Assembly (NCBI GenBank): GCA_018713115.1
Contig: DVFS01000056.1
Coordinates: 1-53,047 of the forward strand
Reading direction: 5' to 3'
Length of the DNA: 53,047 nt
Origin: Candidatus Galligastranaerophilus faecipullorum
Lineage (GTDB): Bacteria; Cyanobacteriota; Vampirovibrionia; Gastranaerophilales; Gastranaerophilaceae
In this document: positions 32,296 to 41,030 of the stretch, one piece after another
Layout: every line of letters starts with the position of its first letter
How positions within the stretch are numbered: the first letter of the stretch is position 1
Made by a program: the position numbers and the translations under genes
The notes under the pieces: generated by a model
What the model was told of the DNA's origin: nothing
Database searches by the model: none
The model's input: the letters and a program-made list of their open reading frames with translations, nothing else

Positions 32296-33623
32296 ATATA
32301 TTCAGTATTAAACCGGTAAGCTTTAAGAGTTTGCGAAAAGTAATCCATACCGAGACCCGCCTTTTGTTTAAGGGAATTTAAAAAGAGTTTTTTATCCGGC
32401 AGCTGCTCCCAGACGCTTGGCAGGTAAACCGCTTGATAATTCTTTTCTTTTATTATAATTCCGTCTTTAAAGGGTGTGATTTTTGAAAGTAAATCATCCT
32501 GTGAGTCAAAAAGAATTTCATGCGGTTCGCTCAAAAGAGAGATTTTAATCTGAATATCATCAATTTCATCATTTCTTACAGGTAAAAATCGCGGGTCATG
32601 ATACGCTGCCGATGCCGCGTTTAAAATAAGGTCATTAATAAGTGCCCTGTGTGCAGCTATTGAACCTATACAGCCGCGAAGTGCACCGAATTTTTCGAGA
32701 GTTACAAACGAGGCACCCATGCTGTCAAGAACTACAGGGTACTCATCGGGCATATAATTGCCTTTATTTATAATTGAATTGCGGCAAATACTTTTTAAAA
32801 ACCCGCCGTATTGTTCCTTTAAGTATTTGTTTGTGCTTCCTTCGTACATAATCCAGCTGCCATAGCCTACCACACGTTTTTTGTCATGTGTTATATCAGA
32901 AGAGTTGTGCATATCAAGCCTTATGAAAGAAAAGTTTTTAGCTTGCGCAAAATCTGTGGCCGCCACAATACCTGCGGCATTGCATGCCTGATGTGTGTTA
33001 AATCCTGAAACATTTGTGCTTTCAATCATTTTAGCAGTTATCGCATCGCACTTTCGCGCCGTTCTGTCATCAAGGAAGTGGCTTAAGTCGGATGAGATTA
33101 TAAAGGCATTTTGCAGATTATTATAGTAATTTTCGATAATCTTTTTTATACATTGTGCGGCACATCCGCCTGCAAGAACGGGAATTATTTTAAAATCTTT
33201 TAACAAATTTATCAAAAACGGCAGATGAACCTCAATCGCATGTTCTCCTTCGTATGCTTCATCAAGTTTAAGACATCCGAAATTTTGTGAAAGCTCCTCT
33301 GAAATAACTTTGTTTTGAGGAATTATACCAAGAGGTGTTTCAAAAGAGTCATATGTGCATATTGCCGCACCTTCGAAGTACATTTTATGCGCAGGGGCTA
33401 TAATAAAAATATTTTTAACATTATTTGCAATTGCGGATAATGCAAGATATGCACTTTCGCCCGAGTATACATATCCCGCATGCGGGGCAATGACCAATCT
33501 GGAGTCTGTTTTTGCAAAGCGCACGGCGGGCATGTTTTTGCATTTTTCCATAAAGGCAATAAGTTTTTCTTTGCTGCCCGGATAGAACATACCCGAAACG
33601 GCAGGTTTTTTAATATTTGTCAT
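32292..33623 (-). CDS. Memo-AMMECR1 fusion (AmmeMemoRadiSam system proteins B and A)
   Basis: The 443-residue protein fuses two domains. Residues 1-262 are Memo-like, with KPAVSGMFYPGS, H48 in IAPHAGYVYSG, GEHAIEVHLPFL, SSDLSHFL and RVVGYGSWIM; Memo is related to extradiol dioxygenases with a metal-like His/Cys pocket. Residues about 270-443 are AMMECR1, with SFVTLEKFGALRGCIGS and AYHDPRFLPV. Together with the divergent radical SAM enzyme this is the complete AmmeMemoRadiSam set, conserved in anaerobes and archaea and of unknown biochemical role. GGAG about 8 nt upstream supports the start. Confidence 0.9.
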   Translation of the reverse strand: MTNIKKPAVSGMFYPGSKEKLIAFMEKCKNMPAVRFAKTDSRLVIAPHAGYVYSGESAYLALSAIANNVKNIFIIAPAHKMYFEGAAICTYDSFETPLGIIPQNKVISEELSQNFGCLKLDEAYEGEHAIEVHLPFLINLLKDFKIIPVLAGGCAAQCIKKIIENYYNNLQNAFIISSDLSHFLDDRTARKCDAITAKMIESTNVSGFNTHQACNAAGIVAATDFAQAKNFSFIRLDMHNSSDITHDKKRVVGYGSWIMYEGSTNKYLKEQYGGFLKSICRNSIINKGNYMPDEYPVVLDSMGASFVTLEKFGALRGCIGSIAAHRALINDLILNAASAAYHDPRFLPVRNDEIDDIQIKISLLSEPHEILFDSQDDLLSKITPFKDGIIIKEKNYQAVYLPSVWEQLPDKKLFLNSLKQKAGLGMDYFSQTLKAYRFNTEYI

Positions 33624-33661
33624 AGTTACTCCGTGGTATTTTTATATACTAATAAATCAAT

Positions 33662-33667
33662 TATAAT
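33662..33667 (+). promoter_or_regulatory. -10 element of the amrS-like gene, probably leaderless
   Basis: TATAAT ends 7 nt before the ATG at 33675. No Shine-Dalgarno is present in the 42-bp divergent gap, so transcription probably starts at the start codon. Confidence 0.4.
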
Positions 33668-33674
33668 GTATTTT

Positions 33675-34679
33675 ATGAATTATTGTACCAAGCAGAGCGA
33701 TAATGTAATTGTCTGTGATGTCTGCCCCAGACACTGCAGATTAAAATCCGGTCAGAGCGGCTTTTGTTACGTCAGGGTAAACACGGGATTTTGTGTAGAA
33801 TTTGCTTCTTACGGGCATATCACGGGGCTTGCGGTAGATCCTGTTGAGAAAAAGCCGCTGTATCATTTTTATCCTTCAACAAATACTCTGTCGCTCGGGA
33901 CATATGGCTGCAATATGGGCTGCAGGTTTTGTCAGAATTATTCCACAACGAAAACGAGGTACAATCCCTTTGCTCTTCCTTATGTATCACCCGAGCAGGC
34001 GGTGCAGGCTGCGCATTTGCATAATTGCAAAAGTATTGCCTTTACCTATAATGACCCTGTGGTTTTTCTGGAATATGCCATTGACACGGCAAGAATAGCA
34101 AAAAGTGAGGGCTTGCAAACAATTGCCGTGAGCGCAGGTTACATCGAAGGAAGGGCAAGAGAAGCTTTATTTTCGTGTATGGATGCGCTAAACATTGATT
34201 TAAAAGGGTTTAGTGCTGAATTTTACTCTAAAAATTGTCTTGCGGATTTCAAAAAAGTTCTCGATACTATATACTATATCCACACGCAGACCCGCTGCTG
34301 GCTTGAGATTACAACATTGCTGATTGAAGGTGAAAATGACTCGGATGATATGTTAAACAGCCAGTGCGCCTGGATAAAAGAAAACCTTGGGCCTAATGTC
34401 CCGCTGCATTTTAGCGCCTTTCATCCTGCGTATAAATTTTCAAACAGACCTGCTACCTCGCCTGCCACACTTATGCGCGCCTGTGAAATTGCCAAAACGC
34501 ACGGTCTTAACTATGTTTATACTGGAAATATAAGAAATGAAAAAACTTCAACAACATACTGCAAGTGCTGCGGCTCGCCCCTGATTGTACGTGACGGTTT
34601 TAGGGTTGTCAGGTATAATCTCGACGAGTTTGCGCGTTGCAACAACTGCAAGACACTGTGCAACGGAATTTTTATTTAA
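33675..34679 (+). CDS. amrS: AmmeMemoRadiSam system radical SAM enzyme
   Basis: The 334-residue radical SAM enzyme has an N-terminal cysteine region CDVCPRHCRLKSGQSGFC, cluster cysteines C79, C83 and C86 (GTYGCNMGCRFCQN), TYNDPVVFLEYA, a SAGYI segment and LNIDLKGFS, matching the PflA-like AmrS family. The C-terminus carries extra cysteine pairs (CKCCGS..CNNCKTLC) that look like a rubredoxin/zinc-ribbon. I chose the ATG at 33675 because the -10 element lies 7 nt upstream; an ATG at 33666 overlaps that element. It diverges from the Memo-AMMECR1 gene and converges with the acyl-CoA ligase gene, overlapping by 8 nt. Confidence 0.85.
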   Translation: MNYCTKQSDNVIVCDVCPRHCRLKSGQSGFCYVRVNTGFCVEFASYGHITGLAVDPVEKKPLYHFYPSTNTLSLGTYGCNMGCRFCQNYSTTKTRYNPFALPYVSPEQAVQAAHLHNCKSIAFTYNDPVVFLEYAIDTARIAKSEGLQTIAVSAGYIEGRAREALFSCMDALNIDLKGFSAEFYSKNCLADFKKVLDTIYYIHTQTRCWLEITTLLIEGENDSDDMLNSQCAWIKENLGPNVPLHFSAFHPAYKFSNRPATSPATLMRACEIAKTHGLNYVYTGNIRNEKTSTTYCKCCGSPLIVRDGFRVVRYNLDEFARCNNCKTLCNGIFI

Positions 34680-36363
34680 CCGCTGTCAGTTCTTTTACGC
34701 TGTTTCTCTTAACTTTCCTTGTAGTTGTCCTTGGCAGAGGCTCTTTTAATATGTAAATGTTCACCGGTCTTTTATAGGGTGCAAGTTTTTGTGAAAGCTG
34801 TTTTACCTCTTGTCTTACTATGTCATATACATTATCAAGTTCGGCTATATCGTCGGAGGGCAAAATTGCAATTGCTATGTCTTCCGAGTTGTCATTTGAA
34901 TTTTTCTTGTTTTTTATGCCAAAAACGCAGAGTTCCTTAAATTTAGGGGATTTTTCAAGTACGGACTCAACTTCTTCGGGAAAAACTTTTTTTCCGCCCG
35001 AAAGCACTATCATGCTCTTAATCCTGCCAGTTATATAAAGATAATTATCTTTATCCAGTTTTGCAATGTCGCCGGTGTGCAGCCAGCCGTCTTTGTCGAT
35101 GACTTCATTTGTCAGGTCGGGGCGGTTATAATACCCTTTCATAACACTTAATCCGCGAAGCAAAAGCTCGCCTGTATTTTTGTCTATTTTTGCCTCAAAA
35201 CACTTTAACGGGCGGCCGACGGAGGCAAGATTGTGCCGGTTTTCACAGTTTACGCTTACAACGGGACTTGTTTCGCTTAGTCCGTAGCCATGAAATACTT
35301 TTATGCCAATTCTTTCAAAGAATTTGCCCACGTTAATGTCAAGCGGTGCGCCGCCGGTTATGCAACCCGTAAATTTTCCGCCGAAACTGTTATGTATATT
35401 TTTAAACATAAGTCTTTTTATTCCCGTAAAAGGTATGAACTTTGCCAAATAATACATGAGTTTAAAACTTGTTCTGATAAAAGGCGGCGAGGTGTTTATT
35501 TTATTTTCAATACTTGACTTTAAAAGTTTTAAAAACGCAGGTACTACTATCATAAAGTGTACATTTTTTTCGCACATAGTACTTAAAATATCCTTAGGGC
35601 GGAGGCTTTGGGTATAATATATCGACAGACCCCAGTTCATAAAAAGAGAAAAACCGACGGTAAGTTCAAAAAGATGGTTCATCGGCAAAATCGAAAGTAC
35701 GGAAATATCTTCCCTGCCGTATTCAGGGAAAATATAATCTTTAACCCACTCAAGCGATTCAAGCTGTGTAATCATATTCAGATAACTAATCTCAACACCT
35801 TTGGGCGAGCCCGTGGTGCCTGAAGTGTAGATTAGAAGCGCGCCGGAGCGAAGATTTCTGCGTCTGAACTTGCCTTCATAGTTATTTTCAAAATTGTATA
35901 TTGTTTTATAAGAACCGCACTGCGGGGAGTCGTCCATAAGCACAAGCTCTTCTATAAAATCCAGTTTTTCTTTTAGCATTTGTCCCGTGCTGATAAAATT
36001 GGCACTGACAAAAAGTACGCGCGGTTTACAGTCGGATAAAATTGAACAAAGTTCATGCTCTGTAAGCTTTATATCAAGAGGGGTAAAGACGGTTCCTGAA
36101 AGTGCGGAAGCAAAAAAGCAGGCGCCGAATTCAGGTTTGGATTCACATATAACAGCAACTCTGTCGCCGATTTTAAGCCCCGCTTCTTTTATCATCCAGT
36201 TTGCAATTTTTCTTGAGAGCAACCCCACGCCTTTGTAGGTAAATTCTCTCCATCCGTACTGGGTTCTTGTGCCCAGAGCGATTTTATTTTCAAAACGGTT
36301 TGTTTTGTTCTCAAGAAACATTAAAACATTTTTTTCAATCAGCCGTCTTCTTTTATTTTTCAT
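34672..36363 (-). CDS. AMP-dependent acyl-CoA synthetase/ligase (long-chain type)
   Basis: The 563-residue adenylate-forming enzyme activates a carboxylic acid, probably a fatty acid, with ATP and CoA. The P-loop motif LIYTSGTTGSPKGVEIS, the A5 motif HGYGLSETSPVVS, the A7 motif GWLHTGDIAKLD and the A8 hinge ITGRIKSMIVLSGGKKVFPEEVE are present, and the catalytic Lys region TTRKVKRNSV is at the C-terminus. I chose the ATG at 36363 because GGGAG lies 7 nt upstream. A nested inverted repeat covering a promoter separates it from the upstream hydrogenase gene. Chain-length preference is unknown. Confidence 0.87.
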   Translation of the reverse strand: MKNKRRRLIEKNVLMFLENKTNRFENKIALGTRTQYGWREFTYKGVGLLSRKIANWMIKEAGLKIGDRVAVICESKPEFGACFFASALSGTVFTPLDIKLTEHELCSILSDCKPRVLFVSANFISTGQMLKEKLDFIEELVLMDDSPQCGSYKTIYNFENNYEGKFRRRNLRSGALLIYTSGTTGSPKGVEISYLNMITQLESLEWVKDYIFPEYGREDISVLSILPMNHLFELTVGFSLFMNWGLSIYYTQSLRPKDILSTMCEKNVHFMIVVPAFLKLLKSSIENKINTSPPFIRTSFKLMYYLAKFIPFTGIKRLMFKNIHNSFGGKFTGCITGGAPLDINVGKFFERIGIKVFHGYGLSETSPVVSVNCENRHNLASVGRPLKCFEAKIDKNTGELLLRGLSVMKGYYNRPDLTNEVIDKDGWLHTGDIAKLDKDNYLYITGRIKSMIVLSGGKKVFPEEVESVLEKSPKFKELCVFGIKNKKNSNDNSEDIAIAILPSDDIAELDNVYDIVRQEVKQLSQKLAPYKRPVNIYILKEPLPRTTTRKVKRNSVKELTAVK

Positions 36364-36371
36364 ACAACACT

Positions 36372-36422
36372 CCCGATACACCTGACACAAAATATTTTAC
36401 TGTGTCATGGCGTATCGGGCAA
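36372..36422 (-). promoter_or_regulatory. Promoter in a nested inverted repeat upstream of the acyl-CoA ligase
   Basis: Outer arms CCCGATAC (36372-36379) and GTATCGGG (36412-36419), inner arms TGACACA (36383-36389) and TGTGTCA (36401-36407), 11-nt AT-rich centre. On the minus strand TTGCCC (36422-36417), 17 nt, TAAAAT (36399-36394) is embedded, with the -10 at the dyad centre. The geometry matches the rpiB promoter. The 3' arm ends in the Shine-Dalgarno. Confidence 0.55.
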
Positions 36423-36437
36423 ATGTTTAATAATATT

Positions 36438-37883
36438 TCAAACAATAGGCTTTGAATCTTTTGTAAATTCACTAACGGCTTTAGTTGCGGTTCTTACCGT
36501 ATTTAAGCAGTCGTTTCCGCCGACGCAGCCTCCTTCGCAGCACATAACTTCAATTAAGTTGCCAAACTCGCACTGACCTTTTTTTGCAAAACCTTTTAGT
36601 GCTCTTATTGACTCTTTGTTTATGCCGTTAACAAGGTAGGGCTTAATTTCGGTTTTGCCGTTATCGGCAGCTTCAACCGATTTGGCTACTCCTCCCGTTA
36701 TGCCAAAGTTGCGTCCTTCGCGCGATGCTTCGGTTTCAAACGGTGTTTCTTCCAACTCGCTCAGTTCAATTTTGTTTGCAACAAAGAGTGCGCCAAGCTC
36801 TTCATAGTTCATTACATAATCAACATTTGGATTCTTTAGTGCTTCGCTTTTTTTGGCTACACATGGCGAAACAAAAACACTTACCGCATCGGGAATCTTT
36901 TGTTTTACAATCTCTGCGATATAGTACATAGGGGTTTTTGTATCTGACCTGAACGGAGCAATTTCACTCATGTGCTTGTCAACAAGGTTATTATAGCCCG
37001 CACAGCAGGATGTTGTCATAAACTGTGCACCATTGTTGAGTCTTTCATTAAATTCTTTTGCTTCATTTTTTGCCGTAATGTCTGCCCCCTGGGCAACTTC
37101 AAAGACATCGGAGAAACCGCACTTAAGCATGGCGGTTTTTATCTGGTATATAGAGGCGGGAAGCTGTCCTGCAATTGAAGGTGCAATCATTGCAACTACT
37201 TTTCTGCCCTGTTTAATTTTGGTTAAAATGTCAATAATCTGACTTTTTTCATGTATTGCGCCAAAGGGACAAGCACTGACGCATTTACCGCAGGTTATAC
37301 ACTTTTCAAAGTCTATTCTTGCATGTCCCTGTTCGTCTTTTGAAATAGCATCTACCGGGCATGCGTTTTCACAGGGGACAACAATTTTTACTATTGCATG
37401 GTAAGGGCAGACCTGAATGCATTTTGTGCAGTTTTTGCATTTTGAACTGTCAATTTGTGATTTGCCGTTAACAATAGAAATAGCGCCGAACTTACAGTTT
37501 TCAAGACAAGGACGCGCAACACAGCCCTGACACAGGTCTGTTACAAAAATTCTGTTTGGCACACAGCCCTTGCAGGCGGATTCAAGCACGGTGAGAGTTT
37601 TTTCATCGGGTTTTTCCCTGTTTTGTGCCTCTTTTGCATAGTTAGATAATAAAATCCTTTCATCGGCACCTTCCATGGGGAATCCGAGTGTTGCAATTAT
37701 TCTGTTTCTCAATATTTCGCGTTCTTTATAAATGCAGCATCTGTAAGGCACTTCAGAGCCCTTCGGGCGCATTTCAAAAGGAATTAAACGTGTATTTTCT
37801 TCAAAATCATCTGACAAAAACGCTTTAATGGTTTTAATTAGTATCTCTTTTTTTAAGTGTGTTGCCTGATTATTCTTGTCCAT
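36438..37883 (-). CDS. [FeFe]-hydrogenase-like protein, group-B-like, with multiple ferredoxin domains
   Basis: The 481-residue protein has an N-terminal Cys-rich region and two-to-three [4Fe-4S] motifs (CKNCTKCIQVCP, CITCGKCVSACP, and CPVDAISK region), then the H-cluster domain: loop 1 TTSCCAGY (C293, C294), loop 2 SPCVAKKSEA (C341), loop 3 EVMCCEGGCVGG (C449, C453). All four cluster ligands and the proton-relay Cys are kept, but Pro, Met and Ala of the group A signatures are replaced (A, S, C), as in group B enzymes. A C-terminal iron-hydrogenase small domain is not seen. I prefer the ATG at 37883 over a TTG at 37901. It overlaps the upstream [2Fe-2S] gene by 14 nt. Reaction direction is unknown. 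Confidence 0.82.
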   Translation of the reverse strand: MDKNNQATHLKKEILIKTIKAFLSDDFEENTRLIPFEMRPKGSEVPYRCCIYKEREILRNRIIATLGFPMEGADERILLSNYAKEAQNREKPDEKTLTVLESACKGCVPNRIFVTDLCQGCVARPCLENCKFGAISIVNGKSQIDSSKCKNCTKCIQVCPYHAIVKIVVPCENACPVDAISKDEQGHARIDFEKCITCGKCVSACPFGAIHEKSQIIDILTKIKQGRKVVAMIAPSIAGQLPASIYQIKTAMLKCGFSDVFEVAQGADITAKNEAKEFNERLNNGAQFMTTSCCAGYNNLVDKHMSEIAPFRSDTKTPMYYIAEIVKQKIPDAVSVFVSPCVAKKSEALKNPNVDYVMNYEELGALFVANKIELSELEETPFETEASREGRNFGITGGVAKSVEAADNGKTEIKPYLVNGINKESIRALKGFAKKGQCEFGNLIEVMCCEGGCVGGNDCLNTVRTATKAVSEFTKDSKPIV

Positions 37884-38133
37884 TTTCCAACTTTCTATCA
37901 ATTACTTCCAAAACTTTTTCAACCGTTGCCTTGTTAATAACTTCAAGGTCAACCATTACATAAGGAGCCTGGGATTCGGTATTTGAAGAACAGAAATCCA
38001 AACATGGCGAAGCCGAAACTTCTACCCTGTCACCGTATTTTTCGGGGATTATGTCCGTTAATTCCTGCAGGTCTGATGCACCCATTACAAAACAGGTTGT
38101 ACCCATGCAGATTTTTACGTTGATTTTTTCCAT
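37870..38133 (-). CDS. Small thioredoxin-like [2Fe-2S] ferredoxin
   Basis: The 87-residue protein has the Trx-fold [2Fe-2S] pattern of NuoE/HydC C-terminal domains: C9 and C14 (CMGTTCFVMG) and C44 and C48 (SPCLDFCSSN). It is a likely electron carrier or subunit for the hydrogenase-like protein with which it overlaps by 14 nt. It lies 9 nt after the phosphatase gene in the same operon. Confidence 0.83.
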   Translation of the reverse strand: MEKINVKICMGTTCFVMGASDLQELTDIIPEKYGDRVEVSASPCLDFCSSNTESQAPYVMVDLEVINKATVEKVLEVIDRKLENGQE

Positions 38134-38142
38134 TTCATCTCC

Positions 38143-39306
38143 TTATATATAACGAAGCGTCACTCTTTTAATATACTTGTCTTCAAGTATTTTTGCCATC
38201 TTTTTTACTATATTTTTGCGAATTTCTATTTCAATCGGCAGATTAGGATCATAGTGCGCCTGATTTAATTTTGCACCAACCATAAATTCAATGCAATCAC
38301 TGCTTAATAAAAACTGCATAAGTTCATATGCGGCATTTTTTTCTTTATCGTGAAAGCCGTTTTCAAGGTACTCGACAGTCCTTGTAAGGGTTAATATGCC
38401 CTCAGTTACAAGGTCTACACCCTCCATTTGCGACACGGCAGGAAGTTTGCCGACACTGCGCGCTATATCGCACCTGACGGGAATATTTAACTCTCTGGAT
38501 ATAAGATTAGCGGTAGTTCCTCCGCAGATTGCCTTTTTTGCCTTTGAATTATAGAATTCATTTGCATATTCATTGTCTTTTTCCTGATGATAAGGCGGGC
38601 CTGTAAAAATTAGTGCACGTCTTGGTTCCCTGTAATATATAACGCAGCAGGAAGTGTCGTCTTTGGGCTTTCTGTCTACCTCCGTGTTAACCGCAACTCT
38701 TACCACAAATTTTGCAAGTTCGCTGCTTGAAATGTCCGGTTTATCCTTTATTTTTTCAAGTAAAAATCTTATCAATCCGGAGCGCCTGAGCCCGAGTTTA
38801 AGCTCGGGGTTGCCAAGTCCTGCCTGTGTTACGCCGTCAGAGCAGAATATAAGTCTGTCACCCAGCTTTAGTTTGATTTTATACACATGCATATGGCGGT
38901 TTTTAAACGTATCTGAATCAATCACTTTGTACTCGGGTTCAATAACCCTGCCGTCACTTATATAAATGAAATTGGGATTGCCCTCTTCCACTATTTTTAC
39001 CTCGCCGTCTTCAGAGCAGTGCGCAACCGAGAAGGTTGAATAACTTATTTTTCTGACCCGGCAAACAGGAAGCGAGTTCATAATAACCTCGCATGCCGTT
39101 TTTATGTCGGCTCCCGCCTCAACAAATTTTAAGAGCATGGTGGCGGTCATGGTTGCAAGAATATTGGCTTTAATTCCGCTCCCCAATCCGTCTGAGAGTA
39201 CGGCAATTAATGTACCCATATCGGGATACCTTTTTGAGAGAAAGTAATCCCCGTAAGTGTTCTGGTTATACTTTTTTTCCTGCGCGCAGTCAATGTCTAT
39301 AAACAT
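38143..39306 (-). CDS. SpoIIE-type PP2C serine phosphatase paired with sensory hydrogenase
   Basis: The 387-residue protein carries a PPM/SpoIIE phosphatase fold in residues 1-230, with metal-ligand motifs VLSDGLGSGIKA (D near 38), IFCSDGVTQAGLG and KDDTSCCVIYY. The C-terminal region (240-387) is an additional alpha/beta domain without a clear match. Phosphatases of this type regularly follow sensory [FeFe] hydrogenases of group C. Its start overlaps the stop of that gene by 1 nt, so they are coupled. The phosphoprotein target, perhaps an anti-sigma antagonist, is not in the window. Confidence 0.82.
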   Translation of the reverse strand: MFIDIDCAQEKKYNQNTYGDYFLSKRYPDMGTLIAVLSDGLGSGIKANILATMTATMLLKFVEAGADIKTACEVIMNSLPVCRVRKISYSTFSVAHCSEDGEVKIVEEGNPNFIYISDGRVIEPEYKVIDSDTFKNRHMHVYKIKLKLGDRLIFCSDGVTQAGLGNPELKLGLRRSGLIRFLLEKIKDKPDISSSELAKFVVRVAVNTEVDRKPKDDTSCCVIYYREPRRALIFTGPPYHQEKDNEYANEFYNSKAKKAICGGTTANLISRELNIPVRCDIARSVGKLPAVSQMEGVDLVTEGILTLTRTVEYLENGFHDKEKNAAYELMQFLLSSDCIEFMVGAKLNQAHYDPNLPIEIEIRKNIVKKMAKILEDKYIKRVTLRYI

Positions 39307-41027
39307 TATTTACCGTCTCCGGATTCAGAGGTATCATAGTCTTGAGCTATTGTGCTTAAAAGAAGTTCTGTTTCCACCATATGCTCGCCTAAAAGACAGG
39401 CAATTTCCTGAACAATTGCAATATTTTTATTTATAACCTCGTGCGCTTTCTGGGCGATTTTTTCACGCCCCAGTTCACTTTGTGTAACGTCAGTTATAAT
39501 GGCGCCCGCCAGTTCATTTTTTTCTATTGAAAAAGCGCTTATGTCGTACAGTCTGTTTTTGACGGGATAGTGCTCTTTATGTATATCGCGCGATGTTTTA
39601 AGAGTTTCTTTAAAAATATCCGAAAAATCGACTATCCTGTCAATGCAGGCTCCGTTTAGGCCTTCGGGTCGGTCAGAGAAAATATCGTACATATCCGAGC
39701 AAAACATCTTCATGAATGCTTCGTTTGACTCGACGATTTTTAAATCTTTATCTACCATAACAATAGCGGAAGGCATACATCTTAACATGGCGGCCGCCTT
39801 TTGCATGGCTATTTTTCTCATATAGGAAACGCACATTGAAGGTTCAGCCTCGCCGGACAAAAGAGCACAAGCAAGCTCTCTGCAGGTATTATAGCCGCAT
39901 CCTCCGCAGTTAAGCTCGTCTTCCTCGGTATATTTGCCTATTTTTTTAAGTGCTTCCGTTATTGTTTCAAAATTGTATGCAGGTTTTTCAACTGGTTTTT
40001 TAACATATTCTTTTTCGACGACTGTTTTTGGATTCTGCGGAATGCACTCCCTGTTTTTAACTTTTGACAAGACATCGCTTATTCTTATAAGCTCAGATTT
40101 TTTTGTGGAACTGCACGGGCCTGCCAGACAGCCGCCGTTGCATGCAAGTGCTTCAATAAAGATTTTTTTGTTAAGCGTTGAAACATCCAGTCCTTTAAGT
40201 GCTTTTTCAAGATTTTCTATTGAACTTATGTTTAAAAGCGTGACATCATCTGCCATATGACCCTTCTTGATTGTTTCGTTCATGCCGCCTTCAATAGGGT
40301 ATAGCGAGCCCTCGTGTGCAGTTTCGGGGACAAAAGATTCATTGTGTAAAGACTCAAGGTCATCAACAGATATGTATTCTTCCTGAATCCAGAGTTTTAA
40401 TTCTTCAAAAGTCAGGGCGGCATCAATGAGCTCCGGATTTGCGTCTGACTCATTCTTTTTAGCAATGCAGGGTCCTATGAAAACAACCCTTATATGATTG
40501 CCGTATATTTCCTTGAGCATTTTTGCATGTGTAAGTGCCGGAGAGGCAATGGGAACGATGTTTGGAAGAAATTTTGTATTATAAAGTCTTATATAATCTA
40601 CCACAACAGGGCATGCACTTGATATAAAAAGTCCGCTGTCATGGTTTTTCATAATTCTTGCACATTCAATTGACACTTCCTGTGCACCCAATGCGGTTTC
40701 GCTTACGTGTTTAAACCCGAGTTTTTTAAGCAATGCAATCATTGCTGACGGACTGTAGTCAAACACTCCAAGCCAGCTTGGTGCAAGAGAAACGTACACT
40801 TCCTGCTGTGCACGAAAAAGGTTTTTAACCTTTTCAACATCGTTTCGGACTCTTTTTGCGTTATTGGGGCATGCCTGAACGCAGGTGCCGCACGCTATAC
40901 ACTTGTCCGGTATAACGGAAGCATGCCCGTTTTGAATACTTATTGCCTTGACATGACACTCTCTTACGCACTTATAACAGTCATGACACTCATTGTTTAA
41001 GGTATAAACCGGGTAAAGTTTATCCAT
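39306..41027 (-). CDS. hydS: Sensory [FeFe] hydrogenase with PAS domain (HydS-like, group C)
   Basis: The 573-residue protein has two [4Fe-4S] motifs (C14/C17/C20/C24 and C43/C46/C49/C53), an H-cluster domain with loop 1 SSACPVVV (A138, C139), loop 2 IGPCIAKKNE (C187) and loop 3 EALACNGGCLAG (C296, C300), a third Fe-S domain (GGCGYNTCRELACALL, about 375-400), a PAS domain (about 420-530) and a short helical tail. Ala replaces the proton-transfer Cys of catalytic enzymes, as in Thermotoga HydS. Its operon partner is a PP2C phosphatase. H2 or redox sensing is family knowledge plus inference. Confidence 0.87.
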   Translation of the reverse strand: MDKLYPVYTLNNECHDCYKCVRECHVKAISIQNGHASVIPDKCIACGTCVQACPNNAKRVRNDVEKVKNLFRAQQEVYVSLAPSWLGVFDYSPSAMIALLKKLGFKHVSETALGAQEVSIECARIMKNHDSGLFISSACPVVVDYIRLYNTKFLPNIVPIASPALTHAKMLKEIYGNHIRVVFIGPCIAKKNESDANPELIDAALTFEELKLWIQEEYISVDDLESLHNESFVPETAHEGSLYPIEGGMNETIKKGHMADDVTLLNISSIENLEKALKGLDVSTLNKKIFIEALACNGGCLAGPCSSTKKSELIRISDVLSKVKNRECIPQNPKTVVEKEYVKKPVEKPAYNFETITEALKKIGKYTEEDELNCGGCGYNTCRELACALLSGEAEPSMCVSYMRKIAMQKAAAMLRCMPSAIVMVDKDLKIVESNEAFMKMFCSDMYDIFSDRPEGLNGACIDRIVDFSDIFKETLKTSRDIHKEHYPVKNRLYDISAFSIEKNELAGAIITDVTQSELGREKIAQKAHEVINKNIAIVQEIACLLGEHMVETELLLSTIAQDYDTSESGDGK

Positions 41028-41030
41028 ATA

